In this document: in pieces, positions 28,691 to 37,418 of the stretch | Layout of the letters: the number at the start of each line of letters is the position of its first letter | Numbering within the stretch: the first letter of the stretch is position 1 | Origin: SAR116 cluster bacterium AG-313-A07 | Lineage (GTDB): Bacteria; Pseudomonadota; Alphaproteobacteria; Thalassobaculales; Thalassobaculaceae | Assembly (NCBI GenBank): GCA_003284265.1 | Contig: QBVV01000001.1 | Span: 62,001 to 126,000 of the forward strand | Direction: 5' to 3' | Length of the DNA: 64,000 nt | The notes under the pieces: generated by a model | What the model saw: the letters and a program-made list of their open reading frames with translations, nothing else | The model's database searches: none | Told to the model about the DNA's origin: nothing | Made by a program: the position numbers and the translations under genes

Positions 28691-29710
28691 TCATTGTGCT
28701 GATACCGTGTAAAGCTGTTTGCCCTCTCGCTGGTCATATGCATCAACAATTTTTGTTACCATTGGGTGGCGAACCACATCAGATGAAAAGAATTCTGTAA
28801 TACGTACGTCTGGTATCGTTCTAAGAATTTCGAGAGCATCGTTAAGTCCGGATTTAGTGCCGATTGGCAGGTCTATTTGAGATAAATCGCCTGTGATGCA
28901 AACGTGGGAGTTTTCTCCCATCCTTGTCAAAAACATTTTCATTTGCGCTGGCGTGGTATTTTGAGCCTCATCTAAAATGACGTAAGAGTTGGCGAGTGTC
29001 CTTCCTCTCATAAAAGCCAAAGGTGCGATTTCAATCTCACCGTTTTCTATAAGTCGTTCTACTTGATCCCCTGGCATCATATCATGCAACGCATCATAGA
29101 GTGGCCGCAGATATGGATCCACTTTGTCTTTTAGATCCCCAGGTAGAAAACCAAGCCGTTCCCCAGCTTCTACAGCGGGTCGTGATAGAATTAATCGTTC
29201 AACTTGGCGATTTTTTAACATGGCGACTGCTACTGCAACGGCTAGATAAGTTTTCCCGGTTCCGGCTGGACCTACACCTACAGCCAGTTCAGTTTGCATC
29301 AGTGATTTTATATAATAATGCTGATTTGGAGAGCGTGGAGCTACTTTTCGCTTCCAAGTGGTCAATATTGATGAAGGATCATTAAAATCAGCTAACTTTA
29401 TATCACCGGTTTTATTCGCCGTCTTTTCAACCCATTTGATGGCTGCATCTACGATACTTGTTTCTAACATTTGATCGTTTTCGGATGACTCAAGCTTTTG
29501 ATAAAGAGTTTCTAAAATTAACTTTGCCTTTTCCGTGTCCACCTGGTTTCCACTCACTTCTATTATGCTTCCAAAACAGGCTAAGGAAACATGAAGTTTT
29601 TGTTCTATTCGAGCCAGATTACAGTCATGTTGTCCAAATAATAATGGCAAAAGCTTATAATTGTCAAAATCGAGATTTAACCGATAGTTGCCAACTGACT
29701 TGACGTTCAA
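28691..29710 (-). CDS. PhoH-like ATPase
   Basis: 339 residues from TTG 29710, which overlaps the miaB stop (TTGA). The core carries a Walker A motif GPAGTGKTYLAV (about 147), RPAVEAGERLGFLPGD, the Walker B-like YVILDEAQN and TGDLSQID. An N-terminal KH-like part (about 15-100) precedes it. PhoH proteins are cytoplasmic ATPases of uncertain function, thought to act on RNA together with YbeY; the gene order miaB-phoH-ybeY supports this. The name phoH is by family only. Confidence 0.88.
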   Translation of the reverse strand: MNVKSVGNYRLNLDFDNYKLLPLLFGQHDCNLARIEQKLHVSLACFGSIIEVSGNQVDTEKAKLILETLYQKLESSENDQMLETSIVDAAIKWVEKTANKTGDIKLADFNDPSSILTTWKRKVAPRSPNQHYYIKSLMQTELAVGVGPAGTGKTYLAVAVAVAMLKNRQVERLILSRPAVEAGERLGFLPGDLKDKVDPYLRPLYDALHDMMPGDQVERLIENGEIEIAPLAFMRGRTLANSYVILDEAQNTTPAQMKMFLTRMGENSHVCITGDLSQIDLPIGTKSGLNDALEILRTIPDVRITEFFSSDVVRHPMVTKIVDAYDQREGKQLYTVSAQ

Positions 29711-31152
29711 GCGTGTTTCCTTCCTTCAGAATAATTTTTATTCATAATCATATGATCCCTATATTGTTCTTGGATCGCAACTCTGCCGAATAGACTTTTT
29801 TCGGTTGCTTGTTCAACATTGATATCGATCAGCTCACCTAACAATCGAATTGGTCCATCAAAGCTGATGTTTTGCATGAATGGGGTTCTCCCAGTTAACC
29901 TGCCATCACGGTCGCGTCGCCTCTCCACTAGGACTTTCTGCGATGTATTAATACATTGCATATTAAACGAGAATTGCTGCTCATTAAGTAGTTGTTGAAG
30001 GGTTTGTAGTCTGTCGGACTTAGTCGCATCAGATAGTTGTTCAAGGTTAGAGGCAGGTGTTCCCGGACGCGGGCTGTACTTAAATGAATAGGCTTGTGAG
30101 TAACCGATCTCCATTATAAGGCGAATTGTATCTGCGAAGTCATTATCAGTTTCTCCGGGATGTCCAACAATAAAGTCTGATGACAAAGCTATATCGGGCC
30201 GGGCTGCTCTAAGTTTTTCGATAATTTCTACATAGAAAGCTACACTATGCTTTCTATTCATAGCTTTTAGCATTCGATCAGACCCAGTTTGGATTGGTAA
30301 ATGCAAATATGGCATTAACTGAGGAACCTCCGCGTGGGCTTTTATAAGCTCATGATCCATATCTTTCGGGTGGGAGGTTGTGTAGCGAATTCGAGCTAAT
30401 CCATCAATCTCCCCTAGTTCTCTAATTAACCGGGACAACGACCACTCTTTTCCAGATTTAGAGAGCCCATGATATGCATTCACATTTTGCCCTAATAATA
30501 CAAGCTCTTTCGCCCCAGCTCTGATTAAGTTTATACCCTCGTGGAGTATTTGCTCGACAGGCCTAGACGCCTCTGTTCCACGGGTATAAGGGACAACACA
30601 AAAAGAACAAAACTTATCACATCCTTCCTGTATACTTAAAAAGGCACTCGTTGGCGATTTAGTATCCGTTGGTAGGTGATCAAACTTGGTTTCAACAGGA
30701 AAATCGGTATCGATAATGCCAGCTCCATTTATCTCACTCTCTTGTTGGGAGTTCGTTGCCTCCATAACCATGTTTGGCAATCTATGATACGTCTGTGGAC
30801 CAAAGACCAAATCTACATAAGGCGCTCGTCTTATAATTTCACTCCCCTCAGCTTGTGCGACACATCCGGCAACTGCAAGAAGAACTTTCCTACCGCTTTT
30901 AAACCCTTCCATCTTCAATTTACGCAATCGACCCAGCTCTGAAAAAACTTTCTCTGTAGCTTTTTCACGGATATGGCAGGTGTTTAGTATTATTAAGTCA
31001 GCATTTGAAGCACTGTTGCACAAAATAAAACCCAATGGCTCCAGCAGTTTTGCCATCTTATCAGAGTCATATACATTCATCTGACAGCCATAAGTTTTGA
31101 TAAATAACGTCTTATTCTCTTTTGGATTTTCTATAACAACAGAACCGGCCAT
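29707..31152 (-). CDS. miaB: tRNA-2-methylthio-N6-dimethylallyladenosine synthase
   Basis: 481 residues from ATG 31152; the frame continues upstream to a GTG at 31233 but the extra 27 residues are not family-like. The N-terminal UPF0004 domain begins FIKTYGCQMNVYDSDKM. The radical-SAM motif is CDKFCSFCVVPYTRG, about residue 180. A C-terminal TRAM domain follows (VLVERRRDRDGRLTGRT). The enzyme uses two [4Fe-4S] clusters to methylthiolate i6A37 in tRNAs reading U-starting codons. First gene of a run with phoH, ybeY, corC and lnt, preceded by a good promoter. Confidence 0.95.
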   Translation of the reverse strand: MAGSVVIENPKENKTLFIKTYGCQMNVYDSDKMAKLLEPLGFILCNSASNADLIILNTCHIREKATEKVFSELGRLRKLKMEGFKSGRKVLLAVAGCVAQAEGSEIIRRAPYVDLVFGPQTYHRLPNMVMEATNSQQESEINGAGIIDTDFPVETKFDHLPTDTKSPTSAFLSIQEGCDKFCSFCVVPYTRGTEASRPVEQILHEGINLIRAGAKELVLLGQNVNAYHGLSKSGKEWSLSRLIRELGEIDGLARIRYTTSHPKDMDHELIKAHAEVPQLMPYLHLPIQTGSDRMLKAMNRKHSVAFYVEIIEKLRAARPDIALSSDFIVGHPGETDNDFADTIRLIMEIGYSQAYSFKYSPRPGTPASNLEQLSDATKSDRLQTLQQLLNEQQFSFNMQCINTSQKVLVERRRDRDGRLTGRTPFMQNISFDGPIRLLGELIDINVEQATEKSLFGRVAIQEQYRDHMIMNKNYSEGRKHA

Positions 31153-31223
31153 TATATTGTACACGAGGGATAAAAGAAGTTCAAAACAGTTTAACTTTCT
31201 TAAAAAACTATTGAAACAAACGC

Positions 31224-31251
31224 AGATTATCACCGCACTAAATCAAGTCAA
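31224..31251 (-). promoter_or_regulatory. promoter of the miaB-phoH-ybeY-corC-lnt run
   Basis: TTGACT, 16 bases, then TAATCT on the minus strand, placed about 70 bases before the miaB ATG and just after the end of the plsC-type gene. It is one of the best sigma70-like matches in the window. Confidence 0.5.
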
Positions 31252-31266
31252 CCTGCCTACAATTAG

Positions 31267-32103
31267 TTATAGCCCTTTTGCAACTGTTTTTTGACAATAT
31301 ACTGCAAGTTTCTTTCTGTTTGAAAACTGATCGGCTCTAATTGGCTGATGAAATACAACCTGGATAGTGAATATTCCTAGCGATAAAGCATTCCATAGAT
31401 GGGGGCGCAAGTCCATATCGCCATACCATCCGAAAAGCGACCTACTAGAATAACCAACGGGTATCCCGTTCAAATGAGTATAACGAATGGTAATGGGTTG
31501 GACTATTGAATTTGTAAGCATAGCTGCATCAAATAAAGGGCTTTTAAATGGTAAAACCCATCTTCCATCAGAACTAGTCCCTTCCGGGAATAAAATTAAT
31601 TTTTCGCACCGGTCTAGCTGTTCTTTAACTAATTTTACTTGCTCGTGGGATGCTTTGCGGTCTCGTCGAATGAAGATAGTGCGAGTAATTTTGGATAAAA
31701 ACCCAAAGATTGGCCAGTTAGCGACTTCAGATTTTGCTATAAACCTTCCCGGAATAAGTGACCCAAGAATAATTATATCAAGATAAGATAGATGATTACT
31801 GACGAATAATACCTTTTTATCTCCAGAAATATTTCCAACTCTATCAATTTTTAAACCAATAATTTTTGTTATTAATTTATGATGAATAACGGGGATAGAA
31901 ATTCTCAATGGTAAGCAAGTTGATAAGGCCAGGAGTTGAAATGGCAATATCAGCATCGTTGTGATTCCGTATAGAAATAATCTGATAGCAGATAACCATT
32001 TGCTACCAGATATTTGGTGCTCAATGCCATGTTCAAAAAGTCGTAACTTAGCGTTTACAGTATTAGATGATTTTGTTTGGTTGTTATTCAAAGTATCAAT
32101 CAT
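31267..32103 (-). CDS. 1-acyl-glycerol-3-phosphate/lyso-ornithine lipid O-acyltransferase (PlsC/OlsA family)
   Basis: 278 residues with one N-terminal membrane segment (about 40-65). The acyltransferase motifs are SNHLSYLDIIILG (NHx4D, catalytic His and Asp), FIRRDRKASHEQ and FPEGTSSDG. The start overlaps the stop of the OlsB-like gene (ATGA). In Rhizobium and relatives a PlsC-family enzyme in this tRNA-modification neighbourhood, coupled to OlsB, is OlsA, which adds the second fatty acid to lyso-ornithine lipid. The overlap argues for OlsA, but a phosphatidate-forming PlsC role cannot be excluded; no other plsC is visible here. Confidence 0.82.
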   Translation of the reverse strand: MIDTLNNNQTKSSNTVNAKLRLFEHGIEHQISGSKWLSAIRLFLYGITTMLILPFQLLALSTCLPLRISIPVIHHKLITKIIGLKIDRVGNISGDKKVLFVSNHLSYLDIIILGSLIPGRFIAKSEVANWPIFGFLSKITRTIFIRRDRKASHEQVKLVKEQLDRCEKLILFPEGTSSDGRWVLPFKSPLFDAAMLTNSIVQPITIRYTHLNGIPVGYSSRSLFGWYGDMDLRPHLWNALSLGIFTIQVVFHQPIRADQFSNRKKLAVYCQKTVAKGL

Positions 32104-32981
32104 TGAAGTTGTATAGATTTGGAGAAAGACCGTTGATAGTGTCTGCGGTATCTGGTTGGCAGAGATTCAGTTTTCACTATTACACAGACGTCCGTAGTAT
32201 TAAATTGACTATCTATGACAGCCCCATCACCAACCTGTCCCCCAACTCTAAGATAACCTTTGATGAGGGGAGGAAGATTATTTATCTTTATAACCTCATC
32301 ACCAATAGCTTCGTGCTTACTGCCCATATCAACATATTTATTAGGCAAAGCGCTAGGACGTATAATTCGAGGAGCTTGATGCCGATTCCGAAGATAGGTT
32401 AATGCGGGTTGGTGTATCTCCGGTTGGGTTCCAGGAAAGCTAGCACAGCCGAACATTAGATCAATTTTGTGACTAAAAACGTAAGCAGCGATGCCTTGCC
32501 ACAATAATTGCAAGGTCGCTCTATTTCGGTAGTTAATATCCACGCACGAACGTCCAAGCTCCAAGATTTTTCCTGGGAATGATAAAATCTTTGATATATC
32601 AAATTCATTGGCTGTATAAAAATTTTGATTTGGATCCAAGTGAGCGCGTTGTAACAAACGATATGTGCCAATAACTGGATGCCTATCGCCTCCGCTCAAA
32701 TTATTTCGTAATCGCCGATCAGTCACCAAAAGATGGTCGGCGCTATCATCAAATTCATCATGATCCAATAGAAGGCGCTTGACTTGAGGTGATGGATCAG
32801 CTCCCATCTCTTCATAAAAAACGCGGTATCGAAGTTTCTGGGCAGCTTCGATATCATATGAATTTTTAGCTAACTTTAATTCCAAGTTACCTAATATAAT
32901 AGGGTGGATAACTCGCCCTATTTGGGAGGTGGCACTTTGCGAGCCGAATACCGAGCTATCATAAGGTTCCATTATAGCCAT
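32100..32981 (-). CDS. olsB: L-ornithine N(alpha)-acyltransferase-like protein (OlsB)
   Basis: 293 residues from ATG 32981, which has GGAG six bases upstream and gives the normal OlsB length; the open frame extends to a GTG at 33095 directly after rimI. The GNAT-like domain shows EAAQKLRYRVFYEEMGA, LLDHDEFDDSADHLLV, VIGTYRLL, and ILELGRSCVDINYRNRATLQ. OlsB transfers a 3-hydroxyacyl chain from ACP to the alpha-amino group of ornithine, making lyso-ornithine lipid, a phosphate-free membrane lipid. The 4-base overlap with the PlsC/OlsA gene supports a two-enzyme ornithine lipid pathway. Confidence 0.8.
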   Translation of the reverse strand: MAIMEPYDSSVFGSQSATSQIGRVIHPIILGNLELKLAKNSYDIEAAQKLRYRVFYEEMGADPSPQVKRLLLDHDEFDDSADHLLVTDRRLRNNLSGGDRHPVIGTYRLLQRAHLDPNQNFYTANEFDISKILSFPGKILELGRSCVDINYRNRATLQLLWQGIAAYVFSHKIDLMFGCASFPGTQPEIHQPALTYLRNRHQAPRIIRPSALPNKYVDMGSKHEAIGDEVIKINNLPPLIKGYLRVGGQVGDGAVIDSQFNTTDVCVIVKTESLPTRYRRHYQRSFSKSIQLQ

Positions 32982-33095
32982 TTGGGTCTCCAGGCTTAAC
33001 ATAATATACCTAGCTTCTGTGGTAGATGATTCCGGGCACCTATAGTATGAGGAAAAAATTAAATATTTATTTCTGCATAATTGCAATGGGGGCAC

Positions 33096-33707
33096 TCAAT
33101 CTTTCGATTTTTTATCCTTTTTTATAGGCAGATGCATAATCAAAGCGTTTTTTTTATTTTTAGCCGAAAATATGTAATAATTATTTCTGATTCCAATTTT
33201 TAGAAAACCTTGTTTTTTGTAGAACCCGACAGCGTTCCGGTTTGTTTCAGCCACTTCGAGAAGTATAGACCTGAGTTGATGAAGGGTAGAAAAACGTTTT
33301 GCTTGTTCCATCAAATATTTCCCTATTCCATTTCGGCGAACTCTTTGTTTTACGCCAATGGAAAGTATCTCTGCTTCATCTTGAATCACTCGTAACAATA
33401 AAAAACCCTGCAATTGGTGAATAAAGTTATTCGCGGGTAATGTAACAAAGCATGTCCATGAATATTCAGAATTCATGTGATGCCTTAAATCTTTATCACT
33501 CCACCGCATACCGTGCCGATATATTTGTAATTTAAATGCCTGCCGGATGAGATGCGTCTCGAGTAATCTTGGTAGTGCCCTAATTTTAGGGCTAAAACCA
33601 CTACGTGTACGATTTTGGTAAGCGTCATTATTTTGTTTATTTCTAAAGATGGAACAATAGAAAACTTGAGATCGTTTCCTGCGCTTCCCTGATATTCTCG
33701 TAATCAA
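33096..33707 (-). CDS. rimI: ribosomal protein S18-alanine N-acetyltransferase-type GNAT
   Basis: 203 residues from TTG 33707, overlapping the tsaB stop. The GNAT fold occupies about 45-195, with the acetyl-CoA loop VKQRVRRNGIGKYLMEQA near 120-137 and ETNRNAVGFYKKQGF near 155. It is longer than typical RimI (about 150 residues) because of a basic N-terminal extension of about 40 residues, which may be non-native if a later start is used. RimI acetylates the N-terminus of S18, although in many bacteria its natural substrate is untested. tsaB next door is the conserved partner in gene order. Confidence 0.8.
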   Translation of the reverse strand: MITRISGKRRKRSQVFYCSIFRNKQNNDAYQNRTRSGFSPKIRALPRLLETHLIRQAFKLQIYRHGMRWSDKDLRHHMNSEYSWTCFVTLPANNFIHQLQGFLLLRVIQDEAEILSIGVKQRVRRNGIGKYLMEQAKRFSTLHQLRSILLEVAETNRNAVGFYKKQGFLKIGIRNNYYIFSAKNKKNALIMHLPIKKDKKSKD

Positions 33708-34420
33708 TTTTTGCTCAAAGTGAAATCTGGAGAATGCAAGTAATCTATCGTTAAATTGGGAGTGTTCTTCTGGCTATTCGTTTTAGAATTCGATGCTTCG
33801 TTATATGCACAATGCGCTACATCAGTGGCGTCTAAAGGTTCTTTGTCCTTCTCATTAACTGGTAAAAAGTTATCATAAATATCAACAGGGGCGTTTTCTA
33901 ACAGCTGTGCGCCGCCATCTCCAATTACCCGAATACTCGTGTGCCTATCAATCAATTTCTTTAGTTTGACAAAGAAAACATTGGAATTAACAGCCCCGCC
34001 GGGAATTACTTTTTTATTTAATGAGTCTCTGCATTCTATATAAAGGTCTTCTCGTTTACTGTTTAGAGCAATCAACAAAAGGTCATAGGGCGATAATCTG
34101 TCCGGTTGATTAACTCTTTGAGCAACTGCTTCAAAACATGAAATGCCGATTAATGGTATAGTATGCGTTATTGCAAGACCTTTTGCCGCCGCCATAGCAA
34201 TTCTCAATCCGGTAAAAGAACCAGGACCAATGGTAACTGCTATACCCGTAAAATCAGATAGTGAAAAATTAGATTGACATATGGCTTTTTGGATCATTGG
34301 CATGATAGCGGTTCCATGACCCCGTTCCATGTGAGCCTGCACTTTATTAGAGATAATTCCATTTGACATTACTGCCACGGAACAGGAGGAACTGGAACTA
34401 TCAATGGCTAGTGTTAGCAT
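33704..34420 (-). CDS. tsaB: tRNA threonylcarbamoyladenosine biosynthesis protein TsaB
   Basis: 238 residues from ATG 34420; a TTG at 34432 is also in frame. The ASKHA fold is evident from MLTLAIDSSSSSCSVAV at the N-terminus and the conserved GPGSFTGLRIAMAAAKGLA near residue 68. TsaB forms the TsaBD(E) complex that transfers threonylcarbamoyl to A37 of ANN-decoding tRNAs. TsaD and TsaE are not in the window. It is the first gene of the tsaB-rimI-olsB-plsC run and is divergent from the deacetylase gene. Confidence 0.92.
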   Translation of the reverse strand: MLTLAIDSSSSSCSVAVMSNGIISNKVQAHMERGHGTAIMPMIQKAICQSNFSLSDFTGIAVTIGPGSFTGLRIAMAAAKGLAITHTIPLIGISCFEAVAQRVNQPDRLSPYDLLLIALNSKREDLYIECRDSLNKKVIPGGAVNSNVFFVKLKKLIDRHTSIRVIGDGGAQLLENAPVDIYDNFLPVNEKDKEPLDATDVAHCAYNEASNSKTNSQKNTPNLTIDYLHSPDFTLSKN

Positions 34421-34555
34421 TAAAACTATCAAATCCTCTGAATATTGTTATAATTTTCATATTGAACATATTTCATCAATCATATTTTCTTTTATTTTAT
34501 TACTTCAAAAGTATAAACTTTAAAATATCGATTTAATGATAGAGATTGGTACGAA

Positions 34556-35596
34556 ATGAGAAACAAAATTCCTGTTTTTCAAGTTACGGTGCTGTTTATC
34601 TTTTGTGCACTTTTCAAGTCAGATTATACTGTTAGGGCGAACGAATTTAAAAGTGCCAGTTCGGCTGTGATTTTAGCTTACCATCGTTTTGGTGAGGGAC
34701 AATTTCCATCTACCAGTATTAGAATGGAACAATTTAAGTCTCACATAGCGGAATTGAAGAGAAAACGCTACAACATATTGCCAATCAACGAGATAGTTCA
34801 AAAAATTAATGATAGAAAAAAACTTCCCGACTTTACTGTTGGTATTAGCATTGACGATGCGTATAGGTCTGTTTATGAGAAGGCCTGGCCATTACTTCGT
34901 GAAGCCAAAATACCTTTTACACTTTTCATTTCAACTGATGTAGTAGACCGTCAGGCGACAGGTTATATGAGTTGGGATCAGATACGGGAATTAAAATCAG
35001 CAGGAGTGACAATAGGTAGTCAAACTAAATCCCATAAGCACTTACCTCTAATCTCTATAGAGGATGTAAAGCAAGAGGTAGATAAAGCTACTGTCCGTAT
35101 TAGCAGTGAAATAGGCTCGCGGCCTGATCTGTTTGCATATCCTTATGGAGAATATAACTCATCGGTTCGACAGTTAATCAAAGACCGCGGTTTCAAAGCT
35201 GCCTTTACACAGAGTTCTGGTGCTTTAAATAATTCCTCTGATAAATTTGCCTTTCCAAGATTCGCCTTGAATGAACGATATGGTGGAATAGATAGATTCC
35301 GCCTTGTTACAAATGCGCTACCATTGCCCGTGGACGATGTTTTACCATCGGACCCTTTATTGGTTGAAAATCCTCCTGCATTTGGTTTTACCGTCGATAG
35401 TTCGGTTGGCTCTATAAAGCAGCTTGCTTGTTTCTCGTCGAATGAAGGCGAGTTACGTCTAGAACGATTGGGGCGTAGAATAGAGGCGAGATTCAATTCC
35501 ATGCTTCCTAAGGGCAGGTCTCGGGTTAATTGCACTCTTCCTGGCCCTAATAAGCGTTGGCGTTGGTTTGGCATCCAGTTTTTGGTTTCCAACTAA
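34556..35596 (+). CDS. exported polysaccharide deacetylase family protein
   Basis: 346 residues with an N-terminal signal-type segment (about 6-24). The NodB-type domain (about 40-230) shows SAVILAYHRFGEG, TVGISIDDAY (first catalytic motif, aspartates present) and a modified second motif, IGSQTKSHKHL, in which the first histidine of the usual H-[ST]-x-x-H metal site is glutamine. FAYPYGEYN is the expected third motif. The C-terminal 100 residues are outside the domain and end in a basic, tryptophan-containing stretch. Envelope carbohydrate is the likely substrate. It stands alone, facing the Bax-type gene; neither belongs to the conserved tsaB-nfu neighbourhood. Confidence 0.8.
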   Translation: MRNKIPVFQVTVLFIFCALFKSDYTVRANEFKSASSAVILAYHRFGEGQFPSTSIRMEQFKSHIAELKRKRYNILPINEIVQKINDRKKLPDFTVGISIDDAYRSVYEKAWPLLREAKIPFTLFISTDVVDRQATGYMSWDQIRELKSAGVTIGSQTKSHKHLPLISIEDVKQEVDKATVRISSEIGSRPDLFAYPYGEYNSSVRQLIKDRGFKAAFTQSSGALNNSSDKFAFPRFALNERYGGIDRFRLVTNALPLPVDDVLPSDPLLVENPPAFGFTVDSSVGSIKQLACFSSNEGELRLERLGRRIEARFNSMLPKGRSRVNCTLPGPNKRWRWFGIQFLVSN

Positions 35597-35631
35597 TAAA
35601 ACTGTTTAAGCCACTTCTGAAAATAATCAAG

Positions 35632-36636
35632 TCAGGGGGATAATGAGTAATTATCAAAGTCTGTTAATTGATTTTCTTGGATAATAGCCTTTATTGTAGA
35701 AATATAATGTTTGGAATTGGATGAATACTTTTTGAGTTCCTCCACCAAGTTTTGAGCCCATGTATCAATTGGATGGCCCGCTTTTCTCAGTGCGCTGCGT
35801 TTAGACCTAAAACTTCTATAATGTGAACTAGAATTTAAATTATGAGTGTAATCCTCTATTGAATCAGCCAATTGACTAAAGTGGAGAACGGAATGTTTTG
35901 CTCCTGGGGCTCTTTGTTTGGGGCGAATGCCTTTATTAGTTTTCCATGTCCATTGACCAAATAATGCATTTCCATCAATGGAAAACCGAGAAGTTCCCCA
36001 ACCAGTTTCCAAGGAGGATTGCGCTAAAGCCAGTGAAACAGGAATAATATCGACCCTATTCAATAACTCCTTTAATATTTCCTTTGTTATAATCGGTTTT
36101 GGTATATTTTTATCAAAGATTTTATAGCGTAGAGCGGTTTTTACTAGCCAATTTTGTTCATCAATAGAAAGGCTCAAAATTGGTTTTTCAATCAGTATTT
36201 TTAGGGATGAACGCTTTTGGGTAATTGCAATATTGTGTCTAATCAGTAGTGGTAGAAGAAGCGTTATGAAAATTTTTTTTCTATGATTTACTTTTTCTAT
36301 GTCTTTCAGATCCTCTGGCAGACGCCAAATAAAAATAGGTGCAATGAGGGAAGAGTATTCTGGTAACGGATTTAATTTTGAAGACTGGGATTCAAAATAC
36401 CCTTTTATATCCGCTGTTTCAGATACACTTGAATGTTGGATTTTTTTTATTTTTCCATAATGCTCAAAAAAGATTGGAATGTTCCTATGGGTCACGAAAG
36501 AGTTGTTTTTTTGGACAGGCGTCCGAAGCAGTCCACCGACATCTACGAATCCTAATGACGAGGTAAAAAGTAGGATTACAAAAATAAAAACCGCAATATT
36601 TGATTGTTTTCCTTGCAAACGATACCGCCAAAACAA
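35632..36636 (-). CDS. Bax-type glucosaminidase-domain protein
   Basis: 334 residues from TTG 36636; no ATG fits. A membrane or signal segment lies at about 13-32. The C-terminal half is a glucosaminidase domain like E. coli Bax: SLALAQSSLETGWGTSRFS with the catalytic glutamate, DGNALFGQWTW and the late HFSQLADSIEDYTHNLN. It probably cleaves peptidoglycan or related glycan chains in the periplasm. It starts six bases after the nfu stop, so it may be expressed from the nfu promoter. The middle region (about 60-190) is not recognisable and is basic. Confidence 0.8.
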   Translation of the reverse strand: MFWRYRLQGKQSNIAVFIFVILLFTSSLGFVDVGGLLRTPVQKNNSFVTHRNIPIFFEHYGKIKKIQHSSVSETADIKGYFESQSSKLNPLPEYSSLIAPIFIWRLPEDLKDIEKVNHRKKIFITLLLPLLIRHNIAITQKRSSLKILIEKPILSLSIDEQNWLVKTALRYKIFDKNIPKPIITKEILKELLNRVDIIPVSLALAQSSLETGWGTSRFSIDGNALFGQWTWKTNKGIRPKQRAPGAKHSVLHFSQLADSIEDYTHNLNSSSHYRSFRSKRSALRKAGHPIDTWAQNLVEELKKYSSNSKHYISTIKAIIQENQLTDFDNYSLSP

Positions 36637-36642
36637 TCGTTT

Positions 36643-37206
36643 TTACATTTCTGCCGCTACAACCTCTTTCACTTCTGGTATGTAGTGCCTCAACATATTT
36701 TCTATGCCCATTTTAAGAGTGGCTGTAGAGCTAGGACACCCGGCACACGCCCCTCTCATCTGAACTGTTACTGTACCATCCGTAAAATCCTCGAATACAA
36801 TATCGCCCCCATCTTGAGCAACTGCTGGTCGCACTCTTGTGTATAATAGTTCTTTTATTTGCGATACAACTTCCTCGTCTTCGTCCTGAACCGAACTACC
36901 CGACGAATTATTTTCGCCATCTGAAATAACGACGGGACGGTTCGCGGTAAAATGTTCCATGATGACGCCAAGTAAACCGGGTTTCATTAGATGCCAATCT
37001 TTATCATCACGCTTCGTGATCGTGATAAAGTCATCCGAAAGAAACACACCAACCACTCCATCGACGTTAAATAAAGCCGCAGCTAGAGGGGATTTCGTCG
37101 CGTCTTGTTCAGATCTGAAATCCATACTTCCGTTTGGCAATACTTCTCTGCCCGGAAGAAATTTTAGAGTAGACGGATTTGGCGTTTCCTCGGTTTGTAT
37201 AAACAT
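36643..37206 (-). CDS. NifU-like Fe-S scaffold/carrier protein
   Basis: 187 residues from ATG 37206, which has AGGA upstream; the frame is open for 16 codons further. The N-terminal Nfu_N domain starts FIQTEETPNPSTLKFLPG, and the C-terminal NifU domain ends with the [4Fe-4S]-binding CAGCPSS near residue 155. This is the alphaproteobacterial and mitochondrial NFU1 architecture; it delivers clusters to enzymes such as lipoyl synthase. An acidic linker (about 105-118) joins the domains. It follows trpS after a gap of 212 bases that holds no gene. Confidence 0.93.
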   Translation of the reverse strand: MFIQTEETPNPSTLKFLPGREVLPNGSMDFRSEQDATKSPLAAALFNVDGVVGVFLSDDFITITKRDDKDWHLMKPGLLGVIMEHFTANRPVVISDGENNSSGSSVQDEDEEVVSQIKELLYTRVRPAVAQDGGDIVFEDFTDGTVTVQMRGACAGCPSSTATLKMGIENMLRHYIPEVKEVVAAEM

Positions 37207-37418
37207 TATGTCCTCGTTTCTTTTGTTAGAAGATACCCACCCCAACAGATACAATACTTAGGTTTATGATCAAGTACTGGGGTCAAAAAATTACTTACAT
37301 CTTATTTATCAAAATTTCATATATCATTTAAACTTTGAAATAGGGATTAAATTTTCGAACACAGAACATATACAATCAGAATTAGCGGATCGAAACTATT
37401 AAAATTAAAAAGTTTGGT

